NCBI GenBank assembly: GCA_000697665.1
Contig: KL197767.1
Coordinates: forward strand, 78,660 to 142,659
Direction: 5' to 3'
Length of the DNA stretch: 64,000 bases
DNA from: Jaapia argillacea MUCL 33604
Lineage: Eukaryota > Basidiomycota > Agaricomycetes > Jaapiales > Jaapiaceae
In this document: positions 11,769-23,259 of the stretch, one piece after another
Position numbering within the stretch: the stretch's first letter is position 1
Layout: each line of letters begins with the position of its first letter
Program-made: the position numbers and the translations under genes
Notes under the pieces: generated by a model
Told to the model about the DNA's origin: nothing
The model's database searches: none
What the model saw: only the letters and a program-made list of their open reading frames with translations

Positions 11769-14466
11769 ATGTCTCATCCACTTCGCTGGTGCTCTGTCGA
11801 CTTGCATGGTCGAGTTTTTATGTCTCCAAACACAACACAGTCCGCGCCAGAAGTTGATTTAAACCTCTTCCCCACCCATGATTGGGGATTCCGTGCATTG
11901 GCCGATGCGCAAATCTCATCCAATATCTTCCCGATGCTGCCTTTCTTGTTTAAGCAACCCCTCCGCCACGGCCCATTGTTCGCTAGGCTCAACTATCGCT
12001 ACGACGAGATCCCCATCATCTTCGAAGACGGCGGTTGGTGTCTGGAGCCATTGATTCGGGACTCATGGTGGGTCCTCGAAACTATGTTACGGCGTCTCGT
12101 GGAGGTAGCTGCAGGAGCTTCGGGAAGGCGGACCTTCCCACTGGAATCATCGCGCCCTAATTATCCTTCGGAGGGAGGCTATGGGCAGCACTTCCCGAGG
12201 CAGATTGAAGCGCGCAACGCTTGTGCTGCTTGCATCCATAGCTTCGATCTCTTGATTGCCAATGCATCCATGTATCTGGCCTCTTGCAGCGAAGACTCTT
12301 GCACCTGGAGGGAGGAGATGACAAATTTTGATGCCAACTATGCTGATCTGTTGTGCTCATCACCCATCAATCGATGGGAACCTGGCACTCGGGTCGGTGT
12401 GGTGGTTAATTTGCAGGATTGCAAGTGGCTACGTAATCTGCCCACGCTCTACCATAGGAACATCCCCATCTGGTGCTGGTGGGGTCATGTTAACAATCTC
12501 ATCGCACCGCGTGAAACTTCAGACTTTCTATCCCCCCCCCCTTCCCAAGTCGAGTTGGATCAGGCGATCCAACGTTTAACTCTCCCAACTCCCGCGCCCC
12601 TCCGTCGTTCCATTCATGATCCTCTCCCTGGAGAGACTTTTTCCGATTTCTTTGCAAGGCGCAGAACTCGCTCTGAGGAGCATATGGCGGCAGCCGGTGG
12701 GGAAAGTACCCGCGCAAGGATGACCAATAGTTTGTCGTTTCCGGAGCCTGGGAAGTCAGGACCCAGGGTCTTCCAGTGGGAAAACGACGATGAAGGGTTC
12801 CTCGTCAGGGTGCCCGTTTCATGGAAGGCAGTTCCTGACATATGGTGTCGCGCCAGGACGACTCACCTCGTCTATGATCCCTACATGAATGAGTGGGATA
12901 TATGTGCTCCCTTAGATCCAACCCCTTCTCCCCGTGACACTTCAAGCCGAGACCGAACACCATCTCCTCCTCCTACCCCTTCAGACGTTGCTCAGACCTC
13001 ACCAGCTTATCGGTCACCGCACTGGCCACACCCACCACCCCCTTCTGCACCACGTGGTTTGGATCCCGAAATCATGGGATGTCACTTTACAAAGCGGCCA
13101 GAGAAACGACTGATTGCAGCTGACTTCGCTCATATGGGCAGCCGTCTTGTTGCGTCGTCACCAGACTCCGTCTCGTCCACGCCTCATTTCGATTCCATCG
13201 TGACCAGCCTTTATCAGCGATTTGGTTTTGATATCCAGGCAACCGCACCAAACCCACCTGCTTTGGCCACCTCTGATTCTTCCAATGCGCCCCACACTTC
13301 CAGCGAAGCCCAGGGGCGCAGCTGGAAATCCATTGAGCGAATATTTGGCCATGAAGTGAGGGACTTCGTGATTCCAAATCTCGACGCCCCCCCAGCCAGC
13401 TCGATCCAGGCTATTTCCAGTTTCCTCGACCATCTGCTTCACGTCACCGACACCATCACTCCCTATTCCCAATCTGACTTAAGCGTAGACGCACTGGACC
13501 CATTTGATGTTGAAATGGGAGGACTCACCAGCTCCCGCATTGAGCCTGTGGATCGAGTTCGTTTCCCTTCCCGATCAGCCAGAAAGGCAGGACATACCGA
13601 CTCCATCCACCCGAATGCCATATTCGTGTTCACTTGGCCTATGGATGATGGGGAACCTGTTGAGCCTTGGGTTCTCATTTTTGAGAACCCTGTCGCTGTC
13701 ATCCAGCCCCTCCGTGCTCTCGGAACCCTCGCTTCTCCTCGCGATATCGCCCTTTGGCTGGTCCAGAGAGGGATACCTTTTCGAACTGGTCTGCCTGTCC
13801 CCCCTGACAGAGGAATACCTCCGTCATACTCACACTCCCTTGTTCTCGGTCTCGGTTGGCGACCCGGCCATTATATCCCCACCGTCGCCAACGACTACGC
13901 CACATATGAGCTGGCGAGGGACGAATTTCTCTCTCGACAACCCCATGCTCGAGCTGCCCTGCTGAAAGGCGGTATCGTCTGGAGGCTCTCTCTTCATGCA
14001 CTGGACTTTGATCATGTGCTCGACGGTCCTTCTCGCAGAGTATTTTCACTTGGCAGCGGTTACCGCAACCCCAGCACTGACCAATCGTGGTGGGATGATG
14101 ATATCACAGAAGGGGAGATGATGTTGATCTGTGGGGTATACTTTGTTGGAACCTGTAAGCCATCTATCTTTCCCAACCCATCAACCGCCACTCATAAAGT
14201 ATTCAGCATGGAATCAAGAATCGCAGATGTCTTGGTGGCCCAAACAGATTACCTGGGAGGCTGGCTACTTCAACACTGGGTTTTGGAGCCCTGCGGCCGA
14301 GAGCTGGTTCCAAAAGCGATTGAAGGAGATTAGGAACGGTGTCGCTAAGGTCAAGAGTGCCGGGGAGTGGGGAGTGGCCTTGTCGGCCTGCAAGCAGACC
14401 CCCAAGGTTCGTCACAGAAATGAATTGATACACTGGGACTATGTCAATCGCATCGCTCCCGCATGA
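11769..14466 (+). CDS. Uncharacterised 881-aa protein of an Agaricomycete-type family
   Basis: Two exons, 11769-14154 and 14207-14466, join in phase across a 52-nt GT-AG intron. The first ATG inside the open frame, at 11769, is the likely start; the frame extends 57 nt further upstream only from a GTG. I recognise no enzyme domain. Visible features: a Trp-rich PIWCWWG motif near residue 235, a proline/serine-rich linker near 385-430 that probably separates two folded parts, GGIVWRL in the C-terminal half, and LICGVY followed after the intron by SWWPKQITWE and WFQKRL. To my knowledge similar proteins are common and uncharacterised in mushroom genomes. Its 5' flank (11220-11560) and its 3' end recur at 53080-53640, with nearly all of the gene in between deleted. 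Likely soluble; no signal peptide seen. Confidence 0.85.
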
Positions 14467-15070
14467 TCCGCCTTTACCGCTGGCTCTCTCAGGCTTTGTC
14501 CCCCCATCTGCTGTACATTTTTGCCACGTCTTCCGGCTGTTGTGATTCCGTATCGTCGCATTGTGCTACTCTTCGTCCCCCCGTGCTTGTGCACTGTATC
14601 ACTACTATAGTATGTCAATATCTTTCCCATCTCTTTCGCGATTTCGAAGTTCGAATCCTGATGGTCGCACAGCTGAAAGACATCAGGAAGTAATTCTATT
14701 TGGAAACCCCGTTCATGGACATGAGCCCGAGTTCATCCACCAATCGAGTCATCGCAGAGAACAATGACGTTTCTAAGTCTCAGCGAGTGCAGGGTTGGCC
14801 GGAGTGGCGACAATCGCCAAACGGACTCATAACACGAGAGGTTCCGCTATCGCCGACCCTACTGTAACGCAAGGCCCCTATCGACTCGGATGCCCATATC
14901 CTCGTGCTGGAATCGAACGTCTTAGTCCTCGTTTCTTTGAGTTTGTTCTTTCTCTGAGTCTTTGGCACTATGTTTACATGCCCGTTTTTTCCGTTGACCT
15001 AGCAGTCCAATCTGCTCAACGGCGGGAGACTTAAGCCGTCACGACTCACAATTCACCGAAACGACCGTTC
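14467..15070. other. Intergenic downstream of the 881-aa gene
   Basis: No gene supported. The first 230 bp is also present downstream of the collapsed copy near 53650-53900. A 68-nt tRNA-like stretch lies at 14792-14859 (see findings). Confidence 0.4.
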
Positions 15071-15110
15071 CACCTTGGTGTGCACCAGCGTCATGGCGCT
15101 GTCGTCAGTA

Positions 15111-16290
15111 CTGCGTGTCTATCCCCTGGTCGTTTTCTTGGTGCATTTGACCACACCGCTGATGACGAATTCACGTTATTACACGCACTCTCGTATCAGG
15201 GTTGCGTTCCGTGATTTTGGCCCAATCCTTACAGCTCCGAGCTTTCAGATGGTCGACAACAAGGGGCGTGCAGTCGACGCAGCCTCTCAGCTCTTTCGAC
15301 ACCTTTCCGCAGGTGTTGGCTGACGGATGACGAAGTTGCGAGGCCCAGGGACCCTCCCATCCCGTCGTCACTGGATTTCAAAATTCATCATTTTCCCTCA
15401 TCATTTTCCCTTTGGGAGTTTTCGTGCTTACTGGGGGAGGCGTGAGCGAGGTCCTGACATCACCAACGAAAGGAGAGAAGATCGCGGCGTTGACGGTGCA
15501 GCTGCGGCACGTGATGCTGAGATGAATGGGCTACGAGATGGTAGTCACCCGGCAGACAGGGACCGAGAGAAACAGGTGATTGAGAGTTCTCCATATGACC
15601 ACATCAAACATATCACGGATTACACCCAAGTGACATCAGCATGCGCTCGCGCAATGGATACGCTGGAATTGGTTGAAGCGATTTTCCTCCAGAGCTTTGA
15701 CATGGATTGGGACTCCAGCGAGGTTGACCCAACCCAGCCATGGTTCCAGGTCACGGTAAGGCCTCGTGTGCAGTAGTTGCGGTTAGTGCATCTAAAGTGT
15801 GGTGTTGCTCTCCGACCTTTCCCATTCCTGCGCCGTTGCATGGGTGCTACGAGCTCGAAAAGAAATGCGGGAGGTGTTGCGAATGGATCCACCCAACCAT
15901 CGTTGCGAGAGCTTTCCACGACTCCGTCTCCATCAACCGGAGAAGCTTCACGTGGGAGACGGGCTAGACATATTGGCACGACGCTCCCGCCTCCTGAATT
16001 CCATGGACAATCAATTCGCTCAAGATGGAAGGATGGACCGTCTGAGGACACGGGATGGGTTCAGTATGTTGATGTCATGAGTCATTTGCCAACCATTACT
16101 GCGCTAACCATCAGACGACTGTTGGTTCACGACTTGCCAGCAGCCAGCCAAACGATTTCGCCAGAGACTGGCACGGATGAAGAAAGTATGCCTTACTGCG
16201 TACCTGCATTGCGTCACAGCAGAATAGGGTGCAATACAGAAGAATGAACCTTGCGTTGCGAAAGGCAATGTCCTGCTGTTGTTTTGATCG
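15111..16290 (+). other. Possible multi-exon gene of unknown function
   Basis: An open frame at 15327-15776 includes an acidic, hydrophilic stretch (IESSPYDHIKHITDY, MDTLELVEAIF) that reads like protein, then meets a GTAAGG donor after WFQVT. Downstream, all three frames stay open for over 200 nt, and a GTATGT donor at 16064 with a CAG acceptor at 16114 is a good intron. I could not find one exon chain that stays in phase from end to end, so no CDS is proposed. No family recognised. Confidence 0.3.
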
Positions 16291-16528
16291 ACGATTACAT
16301 TTTTTGGGCACAAGTAGATATACGACCTGCATGTACAATCTGACATATGGCTCGGCCACTACGGATAATAAAAAGGATTCACAAACAAAGGCAATGTCCT
16401 ATGCTGATGTGTGATAAGCTAGGCTTGCGCCCTTCCACTATAAAGAAAAGGAGTGGAATTCGTTGGAAATTCTAGAAACAAGACTCGATCGTTTTACGAC
16501 TACCAAATGTCCAGCGCCTCACCATCCC

Positions 16529-17254
16529 TCAACATCCGGCCCAGTAACCACCCACCATCATCAGGGCCGTGGCCGACCCATCGCACCAGGTATTGTACTC
16601 ATCAACTCTAACCCAGTTCGTCCAGAATGCAGTCGATAATGCGCTCGTCTTCTCCGTTACTGGTGACAATTGGTCCAGGACGTAGTATTTCACGATTGAG
16701 GACCATGAATCGTTCCACGATGGGGCACCAGCTGAGATGTATGTAATGTTGGGAAATTGTTTGCGGAGGTGGTGAGGTGAACACCGACGATTCAGGATGT
16801 GCATCCACAATTTTGTAGGGACCGTCGAAAAGGGGCATGAATTTTGCAACACGGATGGGAGTAGTAAGACCTGGCGACAGGTATGGAGAGCCAGCAAGAT
16901 GCCATGAAAGGTGGAAAAGATAAGCCGAGCGAGGAGCATGATAAGATTGTGTCGCAGAGGGGACTCATACGTCCACGATATAAATGCAAAATCTGGATAT
17001 TGAGGATGGGGTAGGGGTGAAGGACGACAAAGACAGATTGCGGCGCTTTGGCGAGGCATAGTAGGCAGCCAATTAGCAATTTGGGAATGTATCCATCGGA
17101 CCCATGCCTTGGCGAGGCAAGGCAAGCGGACATATAAAAGGTACAGGGTGTAGATTCCTAGGAATGTGTGCACGGGACCCCCGGGCCTTTGCTTGCAGGA
17201 TCCAGCGGCCGGGTATATGTTATATATGGGCGATGCGGGGGCCTGAGTGCACAT
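16529..17254 (-). CDS. Hypothetical protein, uncertain ORF (241 codons)
   Basis: The longest open frame here, ending in GGYWAGC. The part from about 16960 down to 16529 looks most protein-like (LARLIFSTFHGILLALH, PTKLWMHIL, ITYISAGAPSWND). PTKLWMHIL slightly resembles the start of an F-box, but there is no further support. The N-terminal part probably includes an intron read through. No family recognised. Confidence 0.3.
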   Translation of the reverse strand: MCTQAPASPIYNIYPAAGSCKQRPGGPVHTFLGIYTLYLLYVRLPCLAKAWVRWIHSQIANWLPTMPRQSAAICLCRPSPLPHPQYPDFAFISWTYESPLRHNLIMLLARLIFSTFHGILLALHTCRQVLLLPSVLQNSCPFSTVPTKLWMHILNRRCSPHHLRKQFPNITYISAGAPSWNDSWSSIVKYYVLDQLSPVTEKTSALSTAFWTNWVRVDEYNTWCDGSATALMMVGGYWAGC

Positions 17255-17439
17255 GCGACCCGGGCCTTGGTGAGGTGAGATCGGCGGACATACAAGGGTG
17301 CGAGGAGAGATGGATGAGCGAGCAGGAGGCCCGCCGCTTTCCCCCTGAAAACCAGTACCCAGCTATCAGGCACGCGGAGGTGGGGTGAGAGGATGCGTGC
17401 CGGGGAGAGAGATGTTTTGGCGAAGGGGTATGCGCAAAC

Positions 17440-17640
17440 AGACCACAGGGACAGGCGATGGATGGGGTAGGGTCTGTGCGCAGGGGACCCACGCTTTCGC
17501 GACGGAAACCTGGCAACCAGACTTTCCCATAGGACTTGGGGTGGAAGGGGGATGCGATGGAAGGGGCAGGATCTGTGCACAGGAGACCCACGCTTTCGCG
17601 ACGGAAACCCAGCAACCAGACTTTCCCAAATGACTAGGTG
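17440..17640. repeat. Two-copy tandem repeat, 99-bp period
   Basis: The block acgctttcgcgacggaaacc occurs at 17491 and again at 17590, each inside a near-identical unit running from ctgtgcg/ctgtgca through caaccagactttccca. The spacing is 99 bp, a multiple of three, and both units stay open on the minus strand, giving FRRESVG twice. A weaker third relative may lie near 17160. Non-coding or decayed coding origin cannot be separated. Confidence 0.7.
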
Positions 17641-18104
17641 TAGAAGTGGAGGACAAGCCGACAGGCGAAAGTTGAAACGATGTCCCACGTCAACAACAAA
17701 TGCAAACAACAAACCAACTTCGTCTCCGCATCATACAACACCACGTTGCTTCGGATTCTGTGGTCTGATGGCTCATTCTTTATATCGTGTATGACCTTGT
17801 ACCTCGTTTCGTTGCGGCCTGTTGTTCTATTCCCATCCGAGTCACTGTTTTTTTATCTCTTTTCTTGTTTTCCTGTCACTATTTTTTGGGAGCTCTTCCG
17901 CTTTGGGCAACCCCGATTCCTTCTTGCTTCTTTTGATGAATGACGCACTGTTCCCTCTCCAACGGGAGTTGGAAAATTCCGACAGTTACGCCTATATCTC
18001 TAGATCAACTCAATTTCTTCACAATATTTTTACATGGTCTGATAGAGGCATTGTATGGCTCGTCGAAAATTATCTTACTTAAGGGATATCAGGGGTGCAG
18101 GTGG

Positions 18105-18866
18105 TGTCGGAGTACGGTCGCCTTGAGCCGCCAGGATTGATTTGGCATGTACCTAGCGTCAAACTCAACAAGGTGTTGTCAGGACCTCTGAAACCTCGGG
18201 TCTAACCAAACCTCCCCACGACATCTGGATAATGACGATTCGCCAATGGCTCGGGCATTGCCGCCGAGGCTGTTGAGCCGTCGTCCTCGCTGTTGGCAAC
18301 GACGACGACGCCTTATGCGCCGTATATCCACGACTTTCGAGCGAATTTTCGTATTTTCTTGCCCTCTATGTAGCTGTTATAGTATTGTACATTATTATAG
18401 AACATTCAAACGGTTTTGTAGGGTTGTTTAAGCGATATGGGCACAATGTGAAGGCACGCGAAATATCCAGATTTGGGAACTGACAATGGACATCACCAGG
18501 GTTCGCGTGGTTCGCCGACGTTCAACTTCCTCCGTCACGAACGACGTTGACCAGAATCGTTTGAATGTTCTATAATAATATACCACACTATACCAGCTAC
18601 ATGGAGAGCAAGAAACTACAAAAATCCGCTTAAAAATCGGGGATATACAGCACATGAGGTGTCGTCACCGTTGCCAACAGTGAGGACGAAGGTTCAACGT
18701 TGAGAGCAGCGTCGGCGGCAATGCCGGAGCCATTGTTCGATTCTAATTTAGGTATCGTGGGAGGGTTAGGTTAGACCTGAGGTTTCAGAGGTCCTGACAG
18801 CAACTTACTAAGTTTGATGCCAGGTACATGCCAAATCAGTCCTGGCGGCTCAAGGCAACCGTAGTC
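18105..18866. repeat. Large inverted repeat, arms about 310 bp, spacer about 135 bp
   Basis: 18105-18417 matches the reverse complement of 18553-18866 over its whole length with scattered changes and small indels. Anchors visible in both: a cgccttgagccgccagga block, a ggcatgtacct block, gtcaggacctctgaaacctc, the gcattgccgccg block, and tatagaacattcaaacg next to the spacer. Each arm contains a piece of the same spliced gene (see the minus-strand fragment at 18630-19010), so the structure arose by inverted duplication of a gene fragment. A transcript through it could fold into a long hairpin. Confidence 0.85.
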
Positions 18867-19010
18867 GGAGAGATACCGCTGAAGAGCATCGAAATTGTGG
18901 CGTTTCCACAGGTAATGGAAAACATCGTCACGAAGCGTCACGACGAAATTTGGGCTCCGCTGCCAGAAGCCGAGACAGGCAGCAATGTGATTGCAGGAAT
19001 GTCGAATGAA
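18630..19010 (-). pseudogene. Partial two-exon gene fragment of unknown function
   Basis: Minus-strand exon from at most 19010 down to 18809, a 66-nt intron with GTAAGT donor and TTAG acceptor (18808-18743), then exon 18742-18630 ending in TAA. The parts join in phase. The first exon reads LRDDVFHYLWKRHNFDALQ then LEPPGLIWHVPG; the second ends VLYIPDF. No Met start is visible: a TGA lies at 19013-19011, and a CAG acceptor near 18965 could feed the exon. The plus strand at 18105-18380 carries the same two pieces (LEPPGLIWHVP, SSSLLATT) in mirror orientation with a mutated donor site. Family not recognised. Confidence 0.55.
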
Positions 19011-20480
19011 TCAGATTCATTGCTGCTAAGTCCAAGTGCTTTAAAGAGCACGTAGCATTGCATGTTTCTTTTCTAAGTGCACTTAACGAACGCTCTAAAG
19101 TCAATCAAAGAGGCTTTAAAGTCTAAGCTGCGTGCCATGTGCGCTAACATAAATCACCAAAACCGGTAACAGGTGGGCGGGCCGTTCCTTGAGACCAACC
19201 GAGTTCTCAACACGTTGCCTCTCAGCCTCTAATCTCATCCTGGCACCCCAGTTCTATCACTGACTTCATCAGGATGTTGACTTGCGACGGAGGATGGCCT
19301 TATCTTACCCAATTGTCGTGGTGGGAAGCAGATTCCCGGGCCCATAAAGGACCAACTTGAGGTACTTACTATTGAAGAGTGCAAGTTTTGACGAGATACT
19401 TTGAACTCTCAATGACTGCGTGATACCTACTCCACAGCCTGAGGGAGATAGTTCTACAGAATAGATTATTGTATTACTGTCTTGTTTGGGCTTCTGATCG
19501 ACCGATGTGCGCCGTTTGCGCGAACTGAGTGATCCCGAGAATGGGCAAACGGCCCACACCGCAGCTACAACGCTCGCCGAGGGGCCTATTGCACATTGCA
19601 GAGCAGAACGCGTGTATCGGAGCGCTACAGGGTGGGTTTTACACTAGAAGTACAAACTGAAGAAATAAGGGCGGGTGCGCGAGATACTGCCTGCTACATC
19701 AGTCAGTTGAGAAGAGGTCGAGCTTCGACTGACCTAGCAGAGCAGGAGGTGAGATGGAGAGAAGAGGTGAGGAACCCCTTTCTCGACTCCCGCTCAACTA
19801 GGAACCCGATCGGCGGTTTTCCACTTTCGTGCGCGCTGCGCTCGCTGGAACACACCGTGGCGCGTGTGTCAGGATACGGCAGTCATCCGATCTTGTCGCC
19901 TGTGGTCAAGTGTTGGATGATGCGAGTGATTCGAATCTGAACGGACGCACTTCGATTAAACTTGTATAAACACTTCGTTTAAACCTGACGACGGTGGTTT
20001 CGCAGATGGGAAATACGTGGGAAATTTCGAAATTACCTTATCAGCCACCTTATATGGCAAATTTGTAATACGACGGCACTATCCGATGACGCCACCCACG
20101 TAGCTCAGTCCTTCAAAGTCTCTTCACTGCCACTTACCTTTTCGCTAAGCGCCAAACTTTTCACTGTAAAGCGTACTTAACATAGCTTAGCATTACCGGC
20201 GGCGGAATGATCTGTTGTCGGAGTTACAATTTTCGCTGACCAACGTCACGCTGTGGCACCGAGAAAGCTGCACAACGAGAAAGCAGGCCTCCCGAGCGCA
20301 AAGGAGGATACCAATTGATAAAGTGAAATTGGAGGCCTATTTCCATATGCTAGAAAGGTTTATAAACCCGGAATGAAGGGATTTGGAACGAGGGATCTGG
20401 AGAGATCTTGTATTTCCGTCACTTACACCAGCCCATTTTCAGCCCTTTCGACGATAGTTACACCCGAAGAAATGGCTACA
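18867..20480. other. Intergenic, no supported gene
   Basis: Contains the second copy of the 175-bp dispersed repeat and short frames without motifs. Nothing else recognised. Confidence 0.4.
19715..19890 (+). repeat. Dispersed repeat, copy B (partner at 9125-9300)
   Basis: Same ordered blocks as the copy at 9125-9300, in the same orientation, about 10.6 kb away. Divergence is roughly a quarter of positions by eye, which suggests an old element. Confidence 0.6.
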
Positions 20481-20879
20481 TCATGTATATAAAAAATCAG
20501 ACTTCACGATCCTTTTAGAACAGTTACTAGCTACCCAGAGCCAAGGCCGATAAGCATTGCGACGAAATCTGAGGGCGCCAGAGGCCGATTTCCAACTCTC
20601 CCCCCATTTCCAAATCCCGTTGGTCGTTGGCCGATAGTACTGTTCGAACCACTGGCCCATTGCCTCTAAAACTTGGATTAGCTCGAAGTAAGATGTACTG
20701 TATGCCACTACGAGGAGATCCAACAAGTTAAGCTTGTGCATGGCACAAAATGCAATTGACCGAGTAGCCAGACTGGTCGAGTAGGCCGCAAGGCACACAG
20801 TGTCAAGGCAGTAGAATATAGGAGTCGTGGCCTGAGTGCGGGACAGACATAAAGCCCAATCATTCATGCAAGGATCCAA
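20481..20879 (-). CDS. Hypothetical protein, uncertain ORF (132 codons)
   Basis: An open frame of 132 codons starting MDPCMNDW, lying immediately upstream of and divergent from the copia remnant. Composition is protein-like (WFEQYYRPTTNGIWKWGESW) but no motif or splice support is visible. It could be part of the element's flank. Confidence 0.25.
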   Translation of the reverse strand: MDPCMNDWALCLSRTQATTPIFYCLDTVCLAAYSTSLATRSIAFCAMHKLNLLDLLVVAYSTSYFELIQVLEAMGQWFEQYYRPTTNGIWKWGESWKSASGALRFRRNAYRPWLWVASNCSKRIVKSDFLYT

Positions 20880-22197
20880 TCACAGACTTGGGCAAAGTCA
20901 ACGACGTCAGGAACGGCAATAATGATGTGGGCGACAGTGTCAAGGCAGCGAAATACATGAGCGAAACTGACGGGTCATGGCCAGACTGTGACATGGACAT
21001 ACAGCCCAATCACGCACGGAAGGATCCAGTATGTCTGGACGAATTGGAGAGGGAGGCAGCGTTCCGAGAAACACTATTCCAATCAACCACTAAATACCAA
21101 GGGTCCAAGGCTGAGGATGACAAAGCCCTGTCTGTCCAGCCGTGGAAGGGTAGAGGGAGTGGTGGTGGAGTGAGAAGGCCAAGCCAAAAGGGGCCCGTTG
21201 AAACTGTAAAGATAAAGGCCATTTTCGTCATACATGCCCTAAGAGGCAATCGCCGTCATCGAAGGCCAAACCCAACGTCGATGAGAGGTCCGGGACTCCG
21301 AGCGTGGGGTCGCGAATGGTGTCGGCGACTCCGGCTCCGGTGGCGCGTATACTGTCTTTTGAGATTTGGATGGGGATACAGTCCCTTATTTGAGGCCTGG
21401 ATCGGACACCGACTCTTGAGAGTGAGGCCGGTGATGCTGAGGGTGATGGCGAGGGTGACTTATTCGATTTTGGGGATGATGACAGTGTGCCTAGGTTGGA
21501 GTCTGAATCCAACTCTGAACCCGAGGCCGATAGTGGAACGGACGGACGATGAGGAGGGTCTTCTCGGAGGTGGGGGCGGGGGGGACTTTTGTGATGATGC
21601 AGGCAGTTGTGGCTGGCCTTCTGACGACGGTCTTGTGTCTGAAGACCCAACGTCGTACGTTGATGTTGGCTTGGATGTTGGAGATGCCAGCGGCACGAAC
21701 ACTGTAGCCGCATCAGTCAATGTGATTCACGATGCACCGAAATGAGGCTTACTGAAGTACTCCACTCTCCCGAAGTGGGCTATACCCTGGTTACCCTGGT
21801 CTCCTTCGGTCGACTGGACGAGCTTGGATTCTCGATGACATAAGCGGAAGGGAAGTGTACGATCCGCTCGCCTGATGGCGAGACTCTTGGCGAAGTCCCA
21901 TGTCTTCGAAGGGCTGTGCCGTGACTTTCTAGTCTGTTGACCCCAGTGTTGGGTCTGCGAACGTTGCCGAAGACCATGTCAGCGTTATGGACTTCCGCCG
22001 TCGTATGGGACACATCTCACCTTTGATTGCGAAGCGCCTTGTCGAGAAGGGGTTCGTGACAAGAGTCTCGCTGCATACATCCGCCGGCGAGCCAGTGTTC
22101 TGTAAGTCGTGTATCAAGGCGAAGGCGACGCGGGAGCCTGTCCCCAAGGGCCGTCAGGGACCAGTCTCGGAGTGTTTGTGATGAGGTACATACCGAC

Positions 22198-22560
22198 GTG
22201 TGGGGCCCTTCGAAGATCGAAACCTTCGGCGGTCGACACTACTTCATTGCTTTCACCCACGACAACACCCGTTGTTCGAAAGTCTACCTCCTTCGTACCA
22301 GGGGCCAGGCTTTCGAGTCATACAAAAAGTTTGAGGCTTGGTGTGGCACGCAGCACAACACCAAGATCGAGTGCCTTCACCGAGATCGAGGTGGGGAATA
22401 TCTGAGTAGAGAATTCTCGGATCAACTCGACGCAGCTGGTACAACAAGAAAACTTACAGACACACCTGCCGAGAATGGTATTCCCGAGCGGTTGAATCGT
22501 ACGGCGCTCAAGAGGGCGAGGGCAATGTTGGATGGTGGTGGATTGCCGAAGTCCTTGTGA
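22198..22560 (+). pseudogene. Copia integrase core fragment
   Basis: The longest intact stretch of the element's integrase. It carries FIAFTHDNTRCSKVYLL, HRDRGGEYLSREF and the downstream PAENGIPERLNR, which match the D, D and E regions of the retroviral-type integrase fold. It ends at a TGA right after GGGLPKSL and continues in the same frame as a related linker (SHATWLNNST, GMTPYEALKW). Confidence 0.85.
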
Positions 22561-23259
22561 GGAGAGGCCGTTAGCCATGCGACGTGGTTGAACAACAGCA
22601 CGTTGACGAAGGTGTTAGGTGGGATGACACCGTACGAGGCTTTAAAATGGGGAGAAGCCCCATTTGCGCGGGCTGCAAGAGTAGGATTGTCGTGTTTGGG
22701 TGCACGATGGGAAGAGAGGCTCGAAGTTGAGCCCTCGCGCTCGGAAGGCTCGCTGGGTGGGGTTTGCTGAAGAGTCGAAGGGGCGTCGGGTCTACTGGCC
22801 TGAAACGAGGACGATTTCCGTCGAGAGGAATGTGTATTTCGAAGGTCCTGCGCATCCTGATGTTCGTTTTGAGGGGGAGCCTGACGAGGCCTTCACTGTT
22901 AGCGAAAGACACAGATGCCCGCCGATTGACTCACCGATGTCGATAACTTGCCACCTCTCGAGCCCCAGCCAGCTCTACCTCCCACTCCTATTCAAAATCC
23001 TCCCATGCGTGAAATGCGCCCACAACGCAACCGAAAGCCGTCGCAATATCCCCGTGGTCTTCAATCCGGCATTGGCTCGACTTCTGCTCGTCGATCCGAC
23101 CCTGCGATCCCGGTGGGATTGGCTGTCCCGCACCCTGGTGTCGCAGTAAGTAGAGGCCAGGAGGGGATGATGAGTCGACGTTGGTGCGAATACGCATTAG
23201 TGGCGGAGACGGGGAGCTTGACGCGCTCGTACTTTGGCTAAAGAGAGGAGGAGGCCCGA

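Noticed and set aside
14880-14940. Possible minus-strand tRNA around gttcgattcc
   Set aside because: The T-loop-like string is there, but no matching acceptor or D arm could be found in the expected positions.
17440-17640. CRISPR-like repeat
   Set aside because: Only two units, 99-bp period, no unique spacers, and the context is eukaryotic.
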